Assembly (NCBI GenBank): GCA_017517035.1
Contig: JAFXAN010000055.1
Span: forward strand, 1 to 36,415
DNA: 36,415 nt
Direction of reading: 5' to 3'
Origin: Clostridia bacterium
GTDB taxonomy: Bacteria > Bacillota > Clostridia > Oscillospirales > CAG-272
Shown: positions 26,370 through 34,745 of the stretch, piece after piece
Layout: each line of letters starts with the position of its first letter
Position numbering within the stretch: position 1 is the stretch's first letter
Program-made: the position numbers and the translations under genes
The notes under the pieces: generated by a model
What the model was told of the DNA's origin: nothing
The model's input: only the letters and a program-made list of their open reading frames with translations
Database searches by the model: none

Positions 26370-27650
26370 CTATATATTGACAGCAATAATATTGCTGCTT
26401 TCACATATCATTCTGATATCGGAGAAGAGCAGAGTTTCCTTTTCACATAGGGCATCTGTAATTTTTTCAAGAAAATCTCTGTTTTTTATGAGAATTTCCT
26501 TTGTTTTCATCATATATCTTTCAAGCTCTGCGTATATTGTTGCTTCGCATCTTTCAAGATAGGAGGCGGATGCTGACAGATCATAATCGTGGATATCGAG
26601 CATATTAAATCCTCTGCTTGCATCGGTGATGATCTCTTCTTTTATATAAACGGAAGCACGATTTAAATCTCTTTGACAGCCTTCTGCATAGTATTCGGGA
26701 TAATATAGCTCAACTGCCGCCTTTCCCGCAAGTGAAATAAGAACATCATGAGAGGGATGCTTCAATTTTTTGCAGGCATGTACAAATCCTCCTGTTGCGT
26801 CAGAATAAAAGCTTCTGATAGATGCAAGTCCGACACTTTCCGGATTGAGCACCTCGCTCACAACAAGATGTCCGGCTTCATGCAGTGCAACCTTGCGTAC
26901 TTCTTCTTCCGATACCTTTGAAAAACTGTTGCCGGGTGCATCGTACTGCATTTTAAGTATTGCATCCGTAAAATTCTTCATGGATATTGAAGCTTGTCGT
27001 TCAAATGCAGCATTTATGGCTGCTTCATTGATAATGGTTTCAAGTTCAGCACAGGAATTATAGCTTATCATTTTGACAACATCATCAAAATTTACACTTT
27101 CGTCAAGCTTCTTATTTCTTAAATAGTGTTTGATGATGTTTTCGGCATCCTCGGCACATGGGCTGGAAATCTCGATCTTTCGGTCAAATCTTCCGGATCT
27201 TGTAAGTGAGGATGGAAGCTTACTGATATTATTTACAGTAGCAAAAACGAAAATATCCTTTCCTTTACAATCGTCAATTCCTGCCTGGATTGCAACATAT
27301 TCCTCAGCATCACGGTGCCTATCATCTTCGTTGGCGAATTTATCCATGTCATCAAGGAATATTATAGCCGGTGAATTTTACTTTGCAAGTCTAAAGGTTT
27401 CGGTTATCGTATTTACGAAATTATCTGAGCCTTGGTTTTTTCTTAAAATATAGGTGTTTAAATTGCAGTCCTCGATGAAGCACCTTGCCATCAGGGATTT
27501 GCCGAGGCCGGGGATTCCCGAAAGCAGAATACCCTGCGGAAGCTTTGCTCCCATTTTTTCATACCTCTCCTTGTTGTGGATCATGTCGCTGATCTGCTTA
27601 AGCTCCTGTTTTACTGTCTCGTAACCGATAATTTTGTCAAATGAACTCAT
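26370..27650 (-). pseudogene. Soluble FtsH-like AAA+/M41 zinc protease interrupted by one in-frame TAA
   Basis: Two frames in the same register (27650-27378 and 27377-26370) together encode a 426-codon AAA-peptidase. The first part has Walker A GIPGLGKS. A TAA at 27378-27380 then interrupts the usual AK-x-NSPAIIFLDDMD Walker B segment exactly where FtsH proteins have a K or E. Downstream are ATVNN, SGRFDRKIE, the M41 zinc site LHEAGHLVVSE and the third-ligand segment GCQRDLNRAS. There are no membrane helices, unlike FtsH. GGAGGAAAAAAT precedes the ATG at 27650. The rest of the frame is undamaged, so this is a very recent nonsense change, a sequencing error, or a site of readthrough. Confidence 0.85.
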
Positions 27651-27680
27651 ATTTTTTCCTCCGTTTTTTTGATTGACAAT

Positions 27681-27707
27681 ATTATACAATTTTCGGTGTA
27701 CCAAAAA
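27681..27707 (-). promoter_or_regulatory. Island-type promoter, AAA/M41 gene
   Basis: On the minus strand TTTTTG (27702-27707) is followed by GTACAC, 9 nt and TATAAT (27681-27686). This is one of five island promoters with identical spacing (TTTTTG or its complement, NNNCAY, N9, TATAAT). Confidence 0.55.
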
Positions 27708-27730
27708 TATCCCATCAACATTGTTATGAT
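27701..27730 (+). promoter_or_regulatory. Island-type promoter, small-protein/papain-like pair
   Basis: The core CCAAAAATATCCCAT (27701-27715) is followed by 9 nt and TATGAT (27725-27730). It overlaps the divergent promoter of the protease gene, so one regulator site could serve both directions. Confidence 0.55.
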
Positions 27731-27757
27731 TTAAGAAAACAAAAGGAGGCTGGAAAA

Positions 27758-28084
27758 TTGTCAAAAATCAAGTTACCTTTGCTTAACTGGCTTGTAAGCG
27801 AAGAAAATGGACACTATGCAACCAATATTTATAGCGGCTCTGTTGGAACAGATCCCGAAAAGGGCTGTCTTGGAACGAGAACTTTTAATTATCGTGCATA
27901 TGTTAAAATAGTGGGTGAAAAAAAGAAGCATCTCTTTTTAATTGTAATAGCTTTTATTATTGGACCATGGGTCGGGGGATGTGAAGTGACAGATTATGAA
28001 TGTAAAATGTTCAAATGTACAGAAAGGGGAAAAAGGAAGGCGGAAAAATGGCTTTCCAATAAATCCGAAAAATATGGGTTTTAA
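27758..28084 (+). CDS. Small protein of unknown function
   Basis: The 108-residue product starts at a TTG with a perfect AGGAGG 8 nt upstream. It has a central hydrophobic stretch (HLFLIVIAFIIGPWVGG, about residues 60-76) that could be a beta hairpin or a single membrane segment, and a basic C-terminal helix (ERGKRKAEKWLSNKSEKY). I do not recognise the family. It overlaps the next gene by 11 nt, so the two are probably made together and may form a pair. Confidence 0.65.
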   Translation: MSKIKLPLLNWLVSEENGHYATNIYSGSVGTDPEKGCLGTRTFNYRAYVKIVGEKKKHLFLIVIAFIIGPWVGGCEVTDYECKMFKCTERGKRKAEKWLSNKSEKYGF

Positions 28085-28469
28085 GTATTTTAATCCTCAT
28101 CCGAGGGGGCTTATTGTCGGTGATTGCGTTAAGCGGAGTCTTGTTGCGGCAACTGAATGGCCCTATAGGACGGTTCAGCGAGAGCTTAATGATTATAAGA
28201 AAATTACGGGAGCAAGGTATTTCAATGCCGATTATAATCCGCATAAATTTGTGGAAAAGGTGCTGAGGGCGAAGAAGATATGCTTCAGAAGGAAAATTAC
28301 TGCTGCAGAGTTTTGCAAGGAATATCCTGTTGGGAGATATATTCTTGACATGGATGATCATTGGACAGCGGTTATCGATTCGGTAATATATGATACATTT
28401 GACCCAAGTGATATGCTCGTTGTCAGAGCCTATAAAATGAAAAACGAAAGTCATAATACACCGGTTTGA
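28074..28469 (+). CDS. Papain-fold-like protein, possible cysteine protease/transglutaminase relative
   Basis: I chose the ATG at 28074, overlapping the upstream stop, because the aligned part of the family begins there; this gives 131 residues. A GDCVKRSLVAATEWPY segment (candidate Cys near residue 17) and a later MDDHWTAVIDSVIYDTFDPSD segment (candidate His near residue 95) follow the Cys...His-hydrophobic-Asp order of papain-like folds seen in phage and bacterial hypothetical proteins. Whether it is catalytic is unknown. Longer frames from 27996 extend into the previous gene and lack a good ribosome binding site. Confidence 0.6.
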   Translation: MGFKYFNPHPRGLIVGDCVKRSLVAATEWPYRTVQRELNDYKKITGARYFNADYNPHKFVEKVLRAKKICFRRKITAAEFCKEYPVGRYILDMDDHWTAVIDSVIYDTFDPSDMLVVRAYKMKNESHNTPV

Positions 28470-28478
28470 TCAAAAAAT

Positions 28479-28526
28479 AAAGGTGAATCAGCACTCTCAT
28501 TGCAGCGTCTGATTCACCTTTTGATT
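28479..28526. terminator. Bidirectional terminator between convergent genes
   Basis: A 13-bp stem, aaaggtgaatcag (28479-28491) with ctgattcaccttt (28509-28521), is followed by a T-rich tract. The A-run on the 5' side lets it serve the convergent minus-strand phosphatase-LRR gene too. Confidence 0.85.
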
Positions 28527-28573
28527 TGTTAACAGTAATTTATCGTTGTTCACGGAAGAAAGATATAAAAATA

Positions 28574-29485
28574 TTAATAAACATGGGGATCCGGAAGCAA
28601 ATCGGGTTTTTCACTTTTTAATTTTATCCAATATAGTGAGTTTTTGTGTGCTTCTGTCAGCATTGCGGCGGCAATATTTGCGTCCTCCAGATGCCTTTGC
28701 AGTATCTCATTTTCAAATTCAATATACCCCTCATTTTCTACGCTCTCGGAAATATAATACCAGCCCTCTGCATCTTCAAAAAAAGCCTCCTCCAATGCCT
28801 GACAGCCTTCAAAAGCGGAGCTGTTAATATATTCCACAGAGCTTGGAATTTTTACCTTTTTCATATAAGGACAGTCGGAAAATGCAAAATTGGATATTGA
28901 CGAAATTTCATTAGGTATAATAATTTTTTCTTCCTCTGTTGGATGATAAGATAAAAGCTCATATGTACCATCATATTTTTTAACGCATTCCATGTTTTTA
29001 TTGATCAAAAGCTCATCCATCATTTGCTCTGCACTCTGCTCTTTTAAAGCTTTGAGAAGCTTATTGAAGATCATCTGATTGGGATAATACCTATAGTCCG
29101 CAAAGATATCAATGCCGTTTCTGTCATAAAACTCTTTTATCGCTGCGGCACAGGCTGCACTTCTGCTTTGTCCGTATTCGCATTGGCAGATTATCTGACA
29201 GCCATTTTCGATGGCAGAAAAAATAAATTCAGAAAGCTTTTCAGCCTCGGGGAAATATTCGTCAAATGTGAGCCCGAAATCCGGAAGTATTTCAATATCT
29301 ATATCATGTATCGGAACATAAAAAACTCTTTCGCAAACAGCGCTGTAATCAATGGGCGGGGCGGTTTTTTTATAACGCTTTGATATAGGATCGTGAAAAC
29401 TGATGACTGCACTGTTTTTCGGAAAATTGCTATCAATAAGCTCAAGTGCATCTCTTCGGGATAAAATCTTAATTACATTATTCAT
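28574..29485 (-). CDS. Tyrosine/dual-specificity phosphatase-like domain fused to BspA-type LRR
   Basis: The protein has 303 residues from the ATG at 29485, which has an AGGAGG site; a start ten codons earlier would remove that spacing. The N-terminal 160 residues carry a Cx5R phosphatase loop, CEYGQSRSAA (Cys102, Arg108), as in dual-specificity phosphatases. Residues about 185-240 are LRR_5/BspA repeats (SISNFAFSDCPYMKKVKIPSSVEYINSSAFEGC). There is no signal peptide, so it acts in the cytoplasm, unlike typical BspA proteins. A general acid Asp upstream of the loop is not certain. It is divergent from the gene at 29639. Confidence 0.75.
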   Translation of the reverse strand: MNNVIKILSRRDALELIDSNFPKNSAVISFHDPISKRYKKTAPPIDYSAVCERVFYVPIHDIDIEILPDFGLTFDEYFPEAEKLSEFIFSAIENGCQIICQCEYGQSRSAACAAAIKEFYDRNGIDIFADYRYYPNQMIFNKLLKALKEQSAEQMMDELLINKNMECVKKYDGTYELLSYHPTEEEKIIIPNEISSISNFAFSDCPYMKKVKIPSSVEYINSSAFEGCQALEEAFFEDAEGWYYISESVENEGYIEFENEILQRHLEDANIAAAMLTEAHKNSLYWIKLKSEKPDLLPDPHVY

Positions 29486-29517
29486 TTTTGTGGTTCCTCC
29501 TTTAAGCTTGTGCAAAC

Positions 29518-29540
29518 ATTATAACTTTTTGAATGGGGCA
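29518..29540 (-). promoter_or_regulatory. Island-type promoter, phosphatase-LRR gene
   Basis: On the minus strand AAAAATG CCCCAT (CCCCAT at 29533-29538) is followed by 9 nt and TATAAT (29518-29523). The CCCCAT-N9-TATAAT arrangement is the same as in the promoter at 30294. Confidence 0.55.
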
Positions 29541-29567
29541 TTTTTGGGACATTGGACTCGTTATAAT
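29541..29567 (+). promoter_or_regulatory. Island-type promoter, gene at 29639
   Basis: TTTTTG (29541-29546), GGACAT, 9 nt and TATAAT (29562-29567) repeat the island pattern. The upstream GGGGCA is shared with the divergent promoter. Confidence 0.55.
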
Positions 29568-29638
29568 TTAGATACGAAATTTGCCTCAGCGCAAAAATCC
29601 CTTTTTCATATTATTTTAATTCTATAAGGAGAACAAAA

Positions 29639-30289
29639 ATGAAAATCAAGAATCTCGCAATCACATCATCAAGCACCATCGAGCTCGATGAGGAAATTAA
29701 ATCTCCCGTTTGTGCTTTTTTCGGAGAGTATTCGGAGCTTACACTTGACCTTATTCGTGAGGTTATAGGCGATAATGACACGATAAATGATCTTGACAGT
29801 GCAGATGACGGAAGATTTGTTATCCATTCGGAAATCGAAATGGATTCAAAGACCTATTCGGTTTGCTATATAAGAAATGCGGACTTTATCGGAGATCGTC
29901 GCATAGCAGCAAATTTTGCAGATAGTGGCGTTTCTTTTTCGAAAGACGATACAGAGGAATATCTTGATAGATTAAATATGGTCAATTCCCGCACTTGCTA
30001 TGTTTTTGAGAAAGCTCTTGCGAGTATATATAAGAGGATACCCTCAGAGAGTGATAGGATGGTTGCGGCATTCAATTCCTTTATTAATTGCATATCAAGG
30101 ATCGAGGATGACCGCCCCGTATTTGTATATGATTTCTTTGATATGATCGATGAGTCGGTGGATATCAGACCTTTCCTTTATAAAATGGCTTCAATGGGAA
30201 GGCAGATATTTGTTTCTGTCGGTAAAAATTTTCCCCATGAAAAAATGGAGTATAAATTCGTTCAGAAAATAAGGATGCAGAACTCATGA
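29639..30289 (+). CDS. Uncharacterised protein, possibly a degenerate RecF/SMC-like ATPase fold
   Basis: This 216-residue protein starts MKIKNLAITSSSTIELDEEI. The layout hints at a RecF/SMC-like ATP-binding fold that has lost its Walker A: the glycine-rich loop is replaced by FFGEYSELTLDLI, and a late RPVFVYDFFDMIDESVDI followed by GRQIFVSV resembles a Walker B/D-loop and switch strand. This resemblance is by eye and weak. An AAGGAG site precedes the start. It lies just upstream of the SUFU-helicase-MoxR operon and shares its promoter type, so it is probably part of the same system. Confidence 0.55.
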   Translation: MKIKNLAITSSSTIELDEEIKSPVCAFFGEYSELTLDLIREVIGDNDTINDLDSADDGRFVIHSEIEMDSKTYSVCYIRNADFIGDRRIAANFADSGVSFSKDDTEEYLDRLNMVNSRTCYVFEKALASIYKRIPSESDRMVAAFNSFINCISRIEDDRPVFVYDFFDMIDESVDIRPFLYKMASMGRQIFVSVGKNFPHEKMEYKFVQKIRMQNS

Positions 30290-30293
30290 GGCA

Positions 30294-30320
30294 TTTTTGC
30301 CCCATGACAGTGGTTATAAT
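30294..30320 (+). promoter_or_regulatory. Island-type promoter, SUFU-helicase-MoxR operon
   Basis: TTTTTG (30294-30299), CCCCAT (30300-30305), 9 nt and TATAAT (30315-30320). The -35 region contains a perfect short dyad, GGCA-TTTT-TGCC. It follows the preceding stop codon directly. Confidence 0.6.
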
Positions 30321-30350
30321 TATAAAACAAAAAAATTAAGGAGAGAAAAA

Positions 30351-31097
30351 ATGGCAGCAGAATTATCAATCAGTCAGATGGATGAAATCACAAGGTTTAT
30401 TTCTGAGAAATTTGGGGATGATGAGGGTCATATTTTGCATGAACTTTACAGTGATTATGTGCACACAGATGCAATTATCCTGAAAAACAAGACAGGCGGT
30501 CATACTATTGTCACCTTTGGAATGAGTTCATGTGGGATAAAATCCCCCATTGATTATTATAATCACATAGAGCTTGTTATTGAGGCTTCAGGCAGATTTG
30601 ATATGAAAAGCAAAAACGGAATGCTGATTGCAAATGAGCTTGTCGGTCTGACAAAATATCCATTCCGTAATAACACATGGTTTGGAGAGGGCCATACAGT
30701 TCTTGCTTCAAAGGCATTCAGAGATACTTTTGGATATGATGCCTTTTTGCTTGAGGATGTACAAAGCTTCGCAGAAATTGATGGAATCGGTACTGTTTCC
30801 TTTTTATCCTTGATACCTATTTATAAAGAGGAACGGGAATGGATGATGGAATATGACAGCTTGATTTATTTAGGGCTTCTCAAAAGGATCTATGGAGAAA
30901 ATATTTATTGTGCTGATGTAAAAAGAGACCTTTATATACCGAGTGAGGATGATCTTCAGCTTGGGATACTTACCCGATTGCTAAAAATTGATTTGAAAAC
31001 AGCGGAAGAGCTTATTGCATATGCAGATAGCAAAGGCACAGAACTCACTTATGAAAGTATAGATGAATGGTTTAAGTTAAACAAAGCTGATAAATAA
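30351..31097 (+). CDS. Suppressor-of-fused (SUFU) domain protein
   Basis: The 248-residue protein starts at the ATG 30351 behind AAGGAGAG; a longer frame from 30297 runs through the promoter. SUFU-like features span about residues 25-190: HELYSDYVHTDAIILK, TIVTFGMSS, IELVIEASGRFD and a terminal strand block FLSLIPIYKEEREWMMEYD. Bacterial SUFU domains are predicted to act in protein-protein contacts, and in polymorphic toxin loci as immunity proteins. Residues after 200 form a separate helical tail. The helicase gene begins 18 nt downstream. Confidence 0.8.
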   Translation: MAAELSISQMDEITRFISEKFGDDEGHILHELYSDYVHTDAIILKNKTGGHTIVTFGMSSCGIKSPIDYYNHIELVIEASGRFDMKSKNGMLIANELVGLTKYPFRNNTWFGEGHTVLASKAFRDTFGYDAFLLEDVQSFAEIDGIGTVSFLSLIPIYKEEREWMMEYDSLIYLGLLKRIYGENIYCADVKRDLYIPSEDDLQLGILTRLLKIDLKTAEELIAYADSKGTELTYESIDEWFKLNKADK

Positions 31098-31115
31098 GTT
31101 TCGGGGGAAGGAAAA

Positions 31116-34100
31116 ATGTCAAAAGTTAATACAGCTAAAGTTGAAGTGGAAGATGTTGCTCTCCTGGCAAAGCAGAAAAGTACACTGCTTTATAATTTTT
31201 TTGAAAACATAAAAACAGGCGGAGAAATTTTATCGACTGAGGACATAGATATTGCCATAGAGTCACTAAAGCTTGCCCAGCTTGATATACGCGCAAGAGA
31301 AGAGCGCCGTCGCAAAGAGCTTGAAGCTGAACGGCTCAAGATCAAAATGGAGGAGGCGGAAAAACGCCGCAGGGCAGCAGAGGTCAGAGCTGCCAAGCGT
31401 GCGGAAAGGAAAAGAATCGAGCGAGCGAAGGAAATTACTGCAATGGATCTGCCGCTTGATTATGTGAACCGTTTTGAATCAGACGAAAGAGCAAATATTC
31501 ATTGCGACAGTATTCTTGAAGGACTTCTTGTTTCTCTTGATGCGCTCGGGCTTGTTGATATAGAATTTATCGCATCGGTTACGGGAGAAGAAATGAAAAC
31601 AGTCATTGAGAGTCTTAAGGGAAACATATTTCAGAATCCGCTCCATTTTGATGAATGCTATTACAAAGGTTGGGAGACATCCGATGAATATCTTTCGGGA
31701 AACCTCATGCACAAGCTGGCATTGGCACAGAAGGCAAATGAGGATTATCCGGGAGTTTTTGAGAACAACATAAAGGCTCTTAAAGAGGTGATCTCTCCCG
31801 AGCTTGATACTGATGAAATATATATAACTCTCGGTTCTCCGTGGGTTCCGACAGATGTTATCGACGATTTTATTCTTCATCTGATCGGTATTGAGAAAAT
31901 TAACGGAGAATACCCAAAGGAGGCTGAGCCTCTTTTGCAAGCACAGTATGCCACCAGACACGATGATGTGACGGGTATCTGGGAGATTCCCCAAAAAACT
32001 CGCTTCCGCAAGAGCCGTGTTCATGGAAAATATGAAGAATATAACTATTCCATATACGGAACGAGCAGAATGGACATGCTTTATCTGCTTGAAAACATCC
32101 TCAATATGAAAACGATCGCCATATATGATAACCCTGATCCTAGTAAAAATAACAGGATAATAAATCAGAATGAAACTGTCAAAATACTTGAAAAACAGGA
32201 CAAAATGATATCCGAGTTCAAAAAATGGGTATGGGAGGATGAAAAGCGCAAGGCAAGACTTCAGGGTGCATACTGCAGAAGATACGGTAATATTAAAAAG
32301 AGGATTTATGACGGCAGCTTCCTTGATCTTCCGGATATGAATCCCGAGATAAAGCTGCGCAAGCACCAGAAGGACTCGGTTGCAAGAATAATTTTCAGTC
32401 CCAACACTCTTCTGGCACATGATGTCGGTGCAGGAAAAACATATACCATGATAGCAGCGGGAATGGAGCTTCGCAGACTTGGAAAATCCAAGAAGAATCT
32501 TTATGTTATTCCGAATAATATTTTGACGCAGTGGGTGGATATGTTTAAAAAAATGTATCCGAATGCCAAGCTGCTTGTAGTTGATAACCGCAATTTTTGC
32601 CTGAAAAAAAGGTCGAAAACTCTTGAAATCATTATGGAGGAGGATTTCGATGCGATACTTATGGCATATTCTTGCTTTGATATGCTTTCACTTTCGAAAG
32701 AATATTATAAAGAGTTTTATGAGGAAAGGCTAAAAATGCTTGACAAGGCAAGCACAAACTTTTATTCAAAGGCTGACATTGAAAGAAAAAGGTCATCGGT
32801 TCTTCGTTTGATGGAAAAGCTTCAGGAGGATATGTCTAAAAATGTTTGTGAGATACCCTTTGACGATCTGGGAATAAATACGCTGTTTGTTGATGAAGCA
32901 CATAACTATAAAAATGTGCCGCTTGAAAGCTCGATTATGCGTGTTAAGGGCTTCAATAAGTCAGGATCCAATAAATGCGAGGGTATGATGGACAAGGTTC
33001 ACTGCGTACAAAGACAGAACAACGGCGGTCGAGTTATTCTTGCAACAGGAACACCTATAACAAATTCAATTACGGATATTTTCATTATGCAAAAATATCT
33101 TCAGGACGGTGAGCTTGAATTCCTTGGAATTCAGAATTTTGACTCATGGGTTGGAATGTTTGCAAAAAAGACCACCGAATTTGAGATAGATGTGGATACA
33201 AACAGTTATCATCTGGCAACGAGATTTTCAAGATTTCACAATGTTCCCGAGCTTACCGCGATCTTTTCGTCAGTTGCTGATTTTTATCATGTTGATAAGT
33301 CACTCGGGATTCCCGATTTTAACGGATATATTGATTCTGTTCAGCTTGGCGGCGGTGATTTTAAGGACTTTTTGAAGGATATTTCAAGGCGAGCCGATGA
33401 TGTGCGTAAGAAACGCGTAGATAAAAAGGTTGATAATCTTTTGAAGATCACCACGGACGGACGCAAGGCGGCACTTGATATGCGTCTTATTGACCTTGCT
33501 TATGGGCTTGATATGAATTCCAAGGTTTTCAGATGTGCGGAAAAAATAATGGATATTTATGAAAAAACAAGAGATAAAAAGCTGATCCAGATGGTTTTCT
33601 GTGATACATCAACTCCCAAAGCAGGCTTCAATCTCTATGATGAGCTGAAGGATATTCTGGTGGCGATGGGAATGCCTGAGGGTGAGATTGCATTTATCCA
33701 TGATGCAGACAGTGAGGCGAGGAAAAAGCTCCTTTTCAGGGATCTTAACAAGGGTATTGTTTCTGTTGTAATCGGTTCAACCTTCAAAATGGGATTGGGT
33801 GTCAATGTTCAGAAGCGGCTTTGTGCACTTCATCATCTGGATGTACCGTGGAGGCCCGCTGATATGGTTCAAAGGGAGGGAAGAATACTTCGCCACGGAA
33901 ACGAATGTGAAAATGTTGATATCTATCGCTATATTACAAAGGGAAGCTTTGATGCCTATTCCTGGCAGCTTCTTGAGTCAAAGCAGAGATTTATCAGCCA
34001 GATCCTTTCGGGACATATCACAGTCAGAGAGGGTGAGGATGTTGATGAAACTGTTCTGAATTATGCGGAGGTCAAGGCTTTGGCGGTGGGAAATCCCCTT

Positions 34101-34745
34101 ATCAAGCAGAGAGTTGAACTGATAAATGAGCTGGATAAATATAAGATACTTCACAGGGATTATCTGGAGAAAAGAATAAAGAAGCAGCGTATTCTGGCAG
34201 AGCTTCCCGAAAAGATCGTCAAGCAGGAGCTGAAAATTGAAAATACAGCAAAGGATATTGCCTTTTATGAAGAAAACAAGCTTGATTATAAGTCGCTTGG
34301 ATATGAGGAGCAGAAGAAGATAAGAGACGATATATATGTGGCGGTAAAAACGCACATAAATAAGCCTGTCGAAAGGAAGATACTCACATATCAGGGCTTT
34401 GATGTGGTTGTTCCGGCAAGAATGCAGCCGAAAGAATCCACCATGAAGGATGAAGAAAAAGCAAAGTCAAAGGATCCGATCCCTTATGTTTTTGTTAAAA
34501 GATGCGGAGTTTATTACATGGAGATCGAGAGCAATTCCGGAATAACAAAGCGACTTAATAATCTTCTTGAAAACCTCGAGAAAATAAAGGAGCGTCAGAT
34601 AGCAGAGCTTGAGCATTTACGCTTCAGCAAGAATACCATTGAAAACGAGCTTCAGAATGAGGATGAATCCTTCCTTTTGCAGATAGAGGAGCTTACGAAA
34701 AAAATCGAAAAAATTGATGAAGAATTGGGGTTGAAATCTGAATGA
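31116..34745 (+). CDS. Large SF2 (SNF2-like) DEAH-box helicase/translocase
   Basis: The 1209-residue protein starts with a charged coiled coil (about residues 45-115, rich in R/E/K), then a helical region, then a two-lobe SF2 motor. Motif I is AHDVGAGKTYT (about 432-442), motif II VDEAHNYKN (about 592-600), motif III ATGTPITNS (about 645), motif V GSTFKMGLGVN and motif VI QREGRILRHG (about 917). Similar helicases occur in large phages, plasmids and island-borne DNA-methylase/helicase proteins, but no methylase motif is seen here. The C-terminal 200 residues are coiled coil. The strong GGGGGAAGGA site and the 4-nt overlap with the MoxR gene show operon organisation. Confidence 0.9.
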   Translation: MSKVNTAKVEVEDVALLAKQKSTLLYNFFENIKTGGEILSTEDIDIAIESLKLAQLDIRAREERRRKELEAERLKIKMEEAEKRRRAAEVRAAKRAERKRIERAKEITAMDLPLDYVNRFESDERANIHCDSILEGLLVSLDALGLVDIEFIASVTGEEMKTVIESLKGNIFQNPLHFDECYYKGWETSDEYLSGNLMHKLALAQKANEDYPGVFENNIKALKEVISPELDTDEIYITLGSPWVPTDVIDDFILHLIGIEKINGEYPKEAEPLLQAQYATRHDDVTGIWEIPQKTRFRKSRVHGKYEEYNYSIYGTSRMDMLYLLENILNMKTIAIYDNPDPSKNNRIINQNETVKILEKQDKMISEFKKWVWEDEKRKARLQGAYCRRYGNIKKRIYDGSFLDLPDMNPEIKLRKHQKDSVARIIFSPNTLLAHDVGAGKTYTMIAAGMELRRLGKSKKNLYVIPNNILTQWVDMFKKMYPNAKLLVVDNRNFCLKKRSKTLEIIMEEDFDAILMAYSCFDMLSLSKEYYKEFYEERLKMLDKASTNFYSKADIERKRSSVLRLMEKLQEDMSKNVCEIPFDDLGINTLFVDEAHNYKNVPLESSIMRVKGFNKSGSNKCEGMMDKVHCVQRQNNGGRVILATGTPITNSITDIFIMQKYLQDGELEFLGIQNFDSWVGMFAKKTTEFEIDVDTNSYHLATRFSRFHNVPELTAIFSSVADFYHVDKSLGIPDFNGYIDSVQLGGGDFKDFLKDISRRADDVRKKRVDKKVDNLLKITTDGRKAALDMRLIDLAYGLDMNSKVFRCAEKIMDIYEKTRDKKLIQMVFCDTSTPKAGFNLYDELKDILVAMGMPEGEIAFIHDADSEARKKLLFRDLNKGIVSVVIGSTFKMGLGVNVQKRLCALHHLDVPWRPADMVQREGRILRHGNECENVDIYRYITKGSFDAYSWQLLESKQRFISQILSGHITVREGEDVDETVLNYAEVKALAVGNPLIKQRVELINELDKYKILHRDYLEKRIKKQRILAELPEKIVKQELKIENTAKDIAFYEENKLDYKSLGYEEQKKIRDDIYVAVKTHINKPVERKILTYQGFDVVVPARMQPKESTMKDEEKAKSKDPIPYVFVKRCGVYYMEIESNSGITKRLNNLLENLEKIKERQIAELEHLRFSKNTIENELQNEDESFLLQIEELTKKIEKIDEELGLKSE

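Noticed and set aside
26285..26404. 40-residue N-terminal extension of the WYL protein
   Set aside because: It spans the WYL promoter and dyad and would overlap the end of the upstream protease gene. The ribosome binding site points to 26284.
26370..27650. Reading TAA as a sense codon (alternative genetic code)
   Set aside because: Many intact genes here end in TAA at sensible positions, so a genome-wide recoding is not supported.
31479..32420. 313-codon open frame opposite the helicase gene
   Set aside because: It is antisense to clear coding sequence and has no start signal or recognisable motif.
31116..34745. Restriction-modification enzyme (helicase plus methylase)
   Set aside because: The helicase motifs are clear, but no NPPY/DPPY or SAM-binding FxGxG motif is present, so a methylase claim is not supported.
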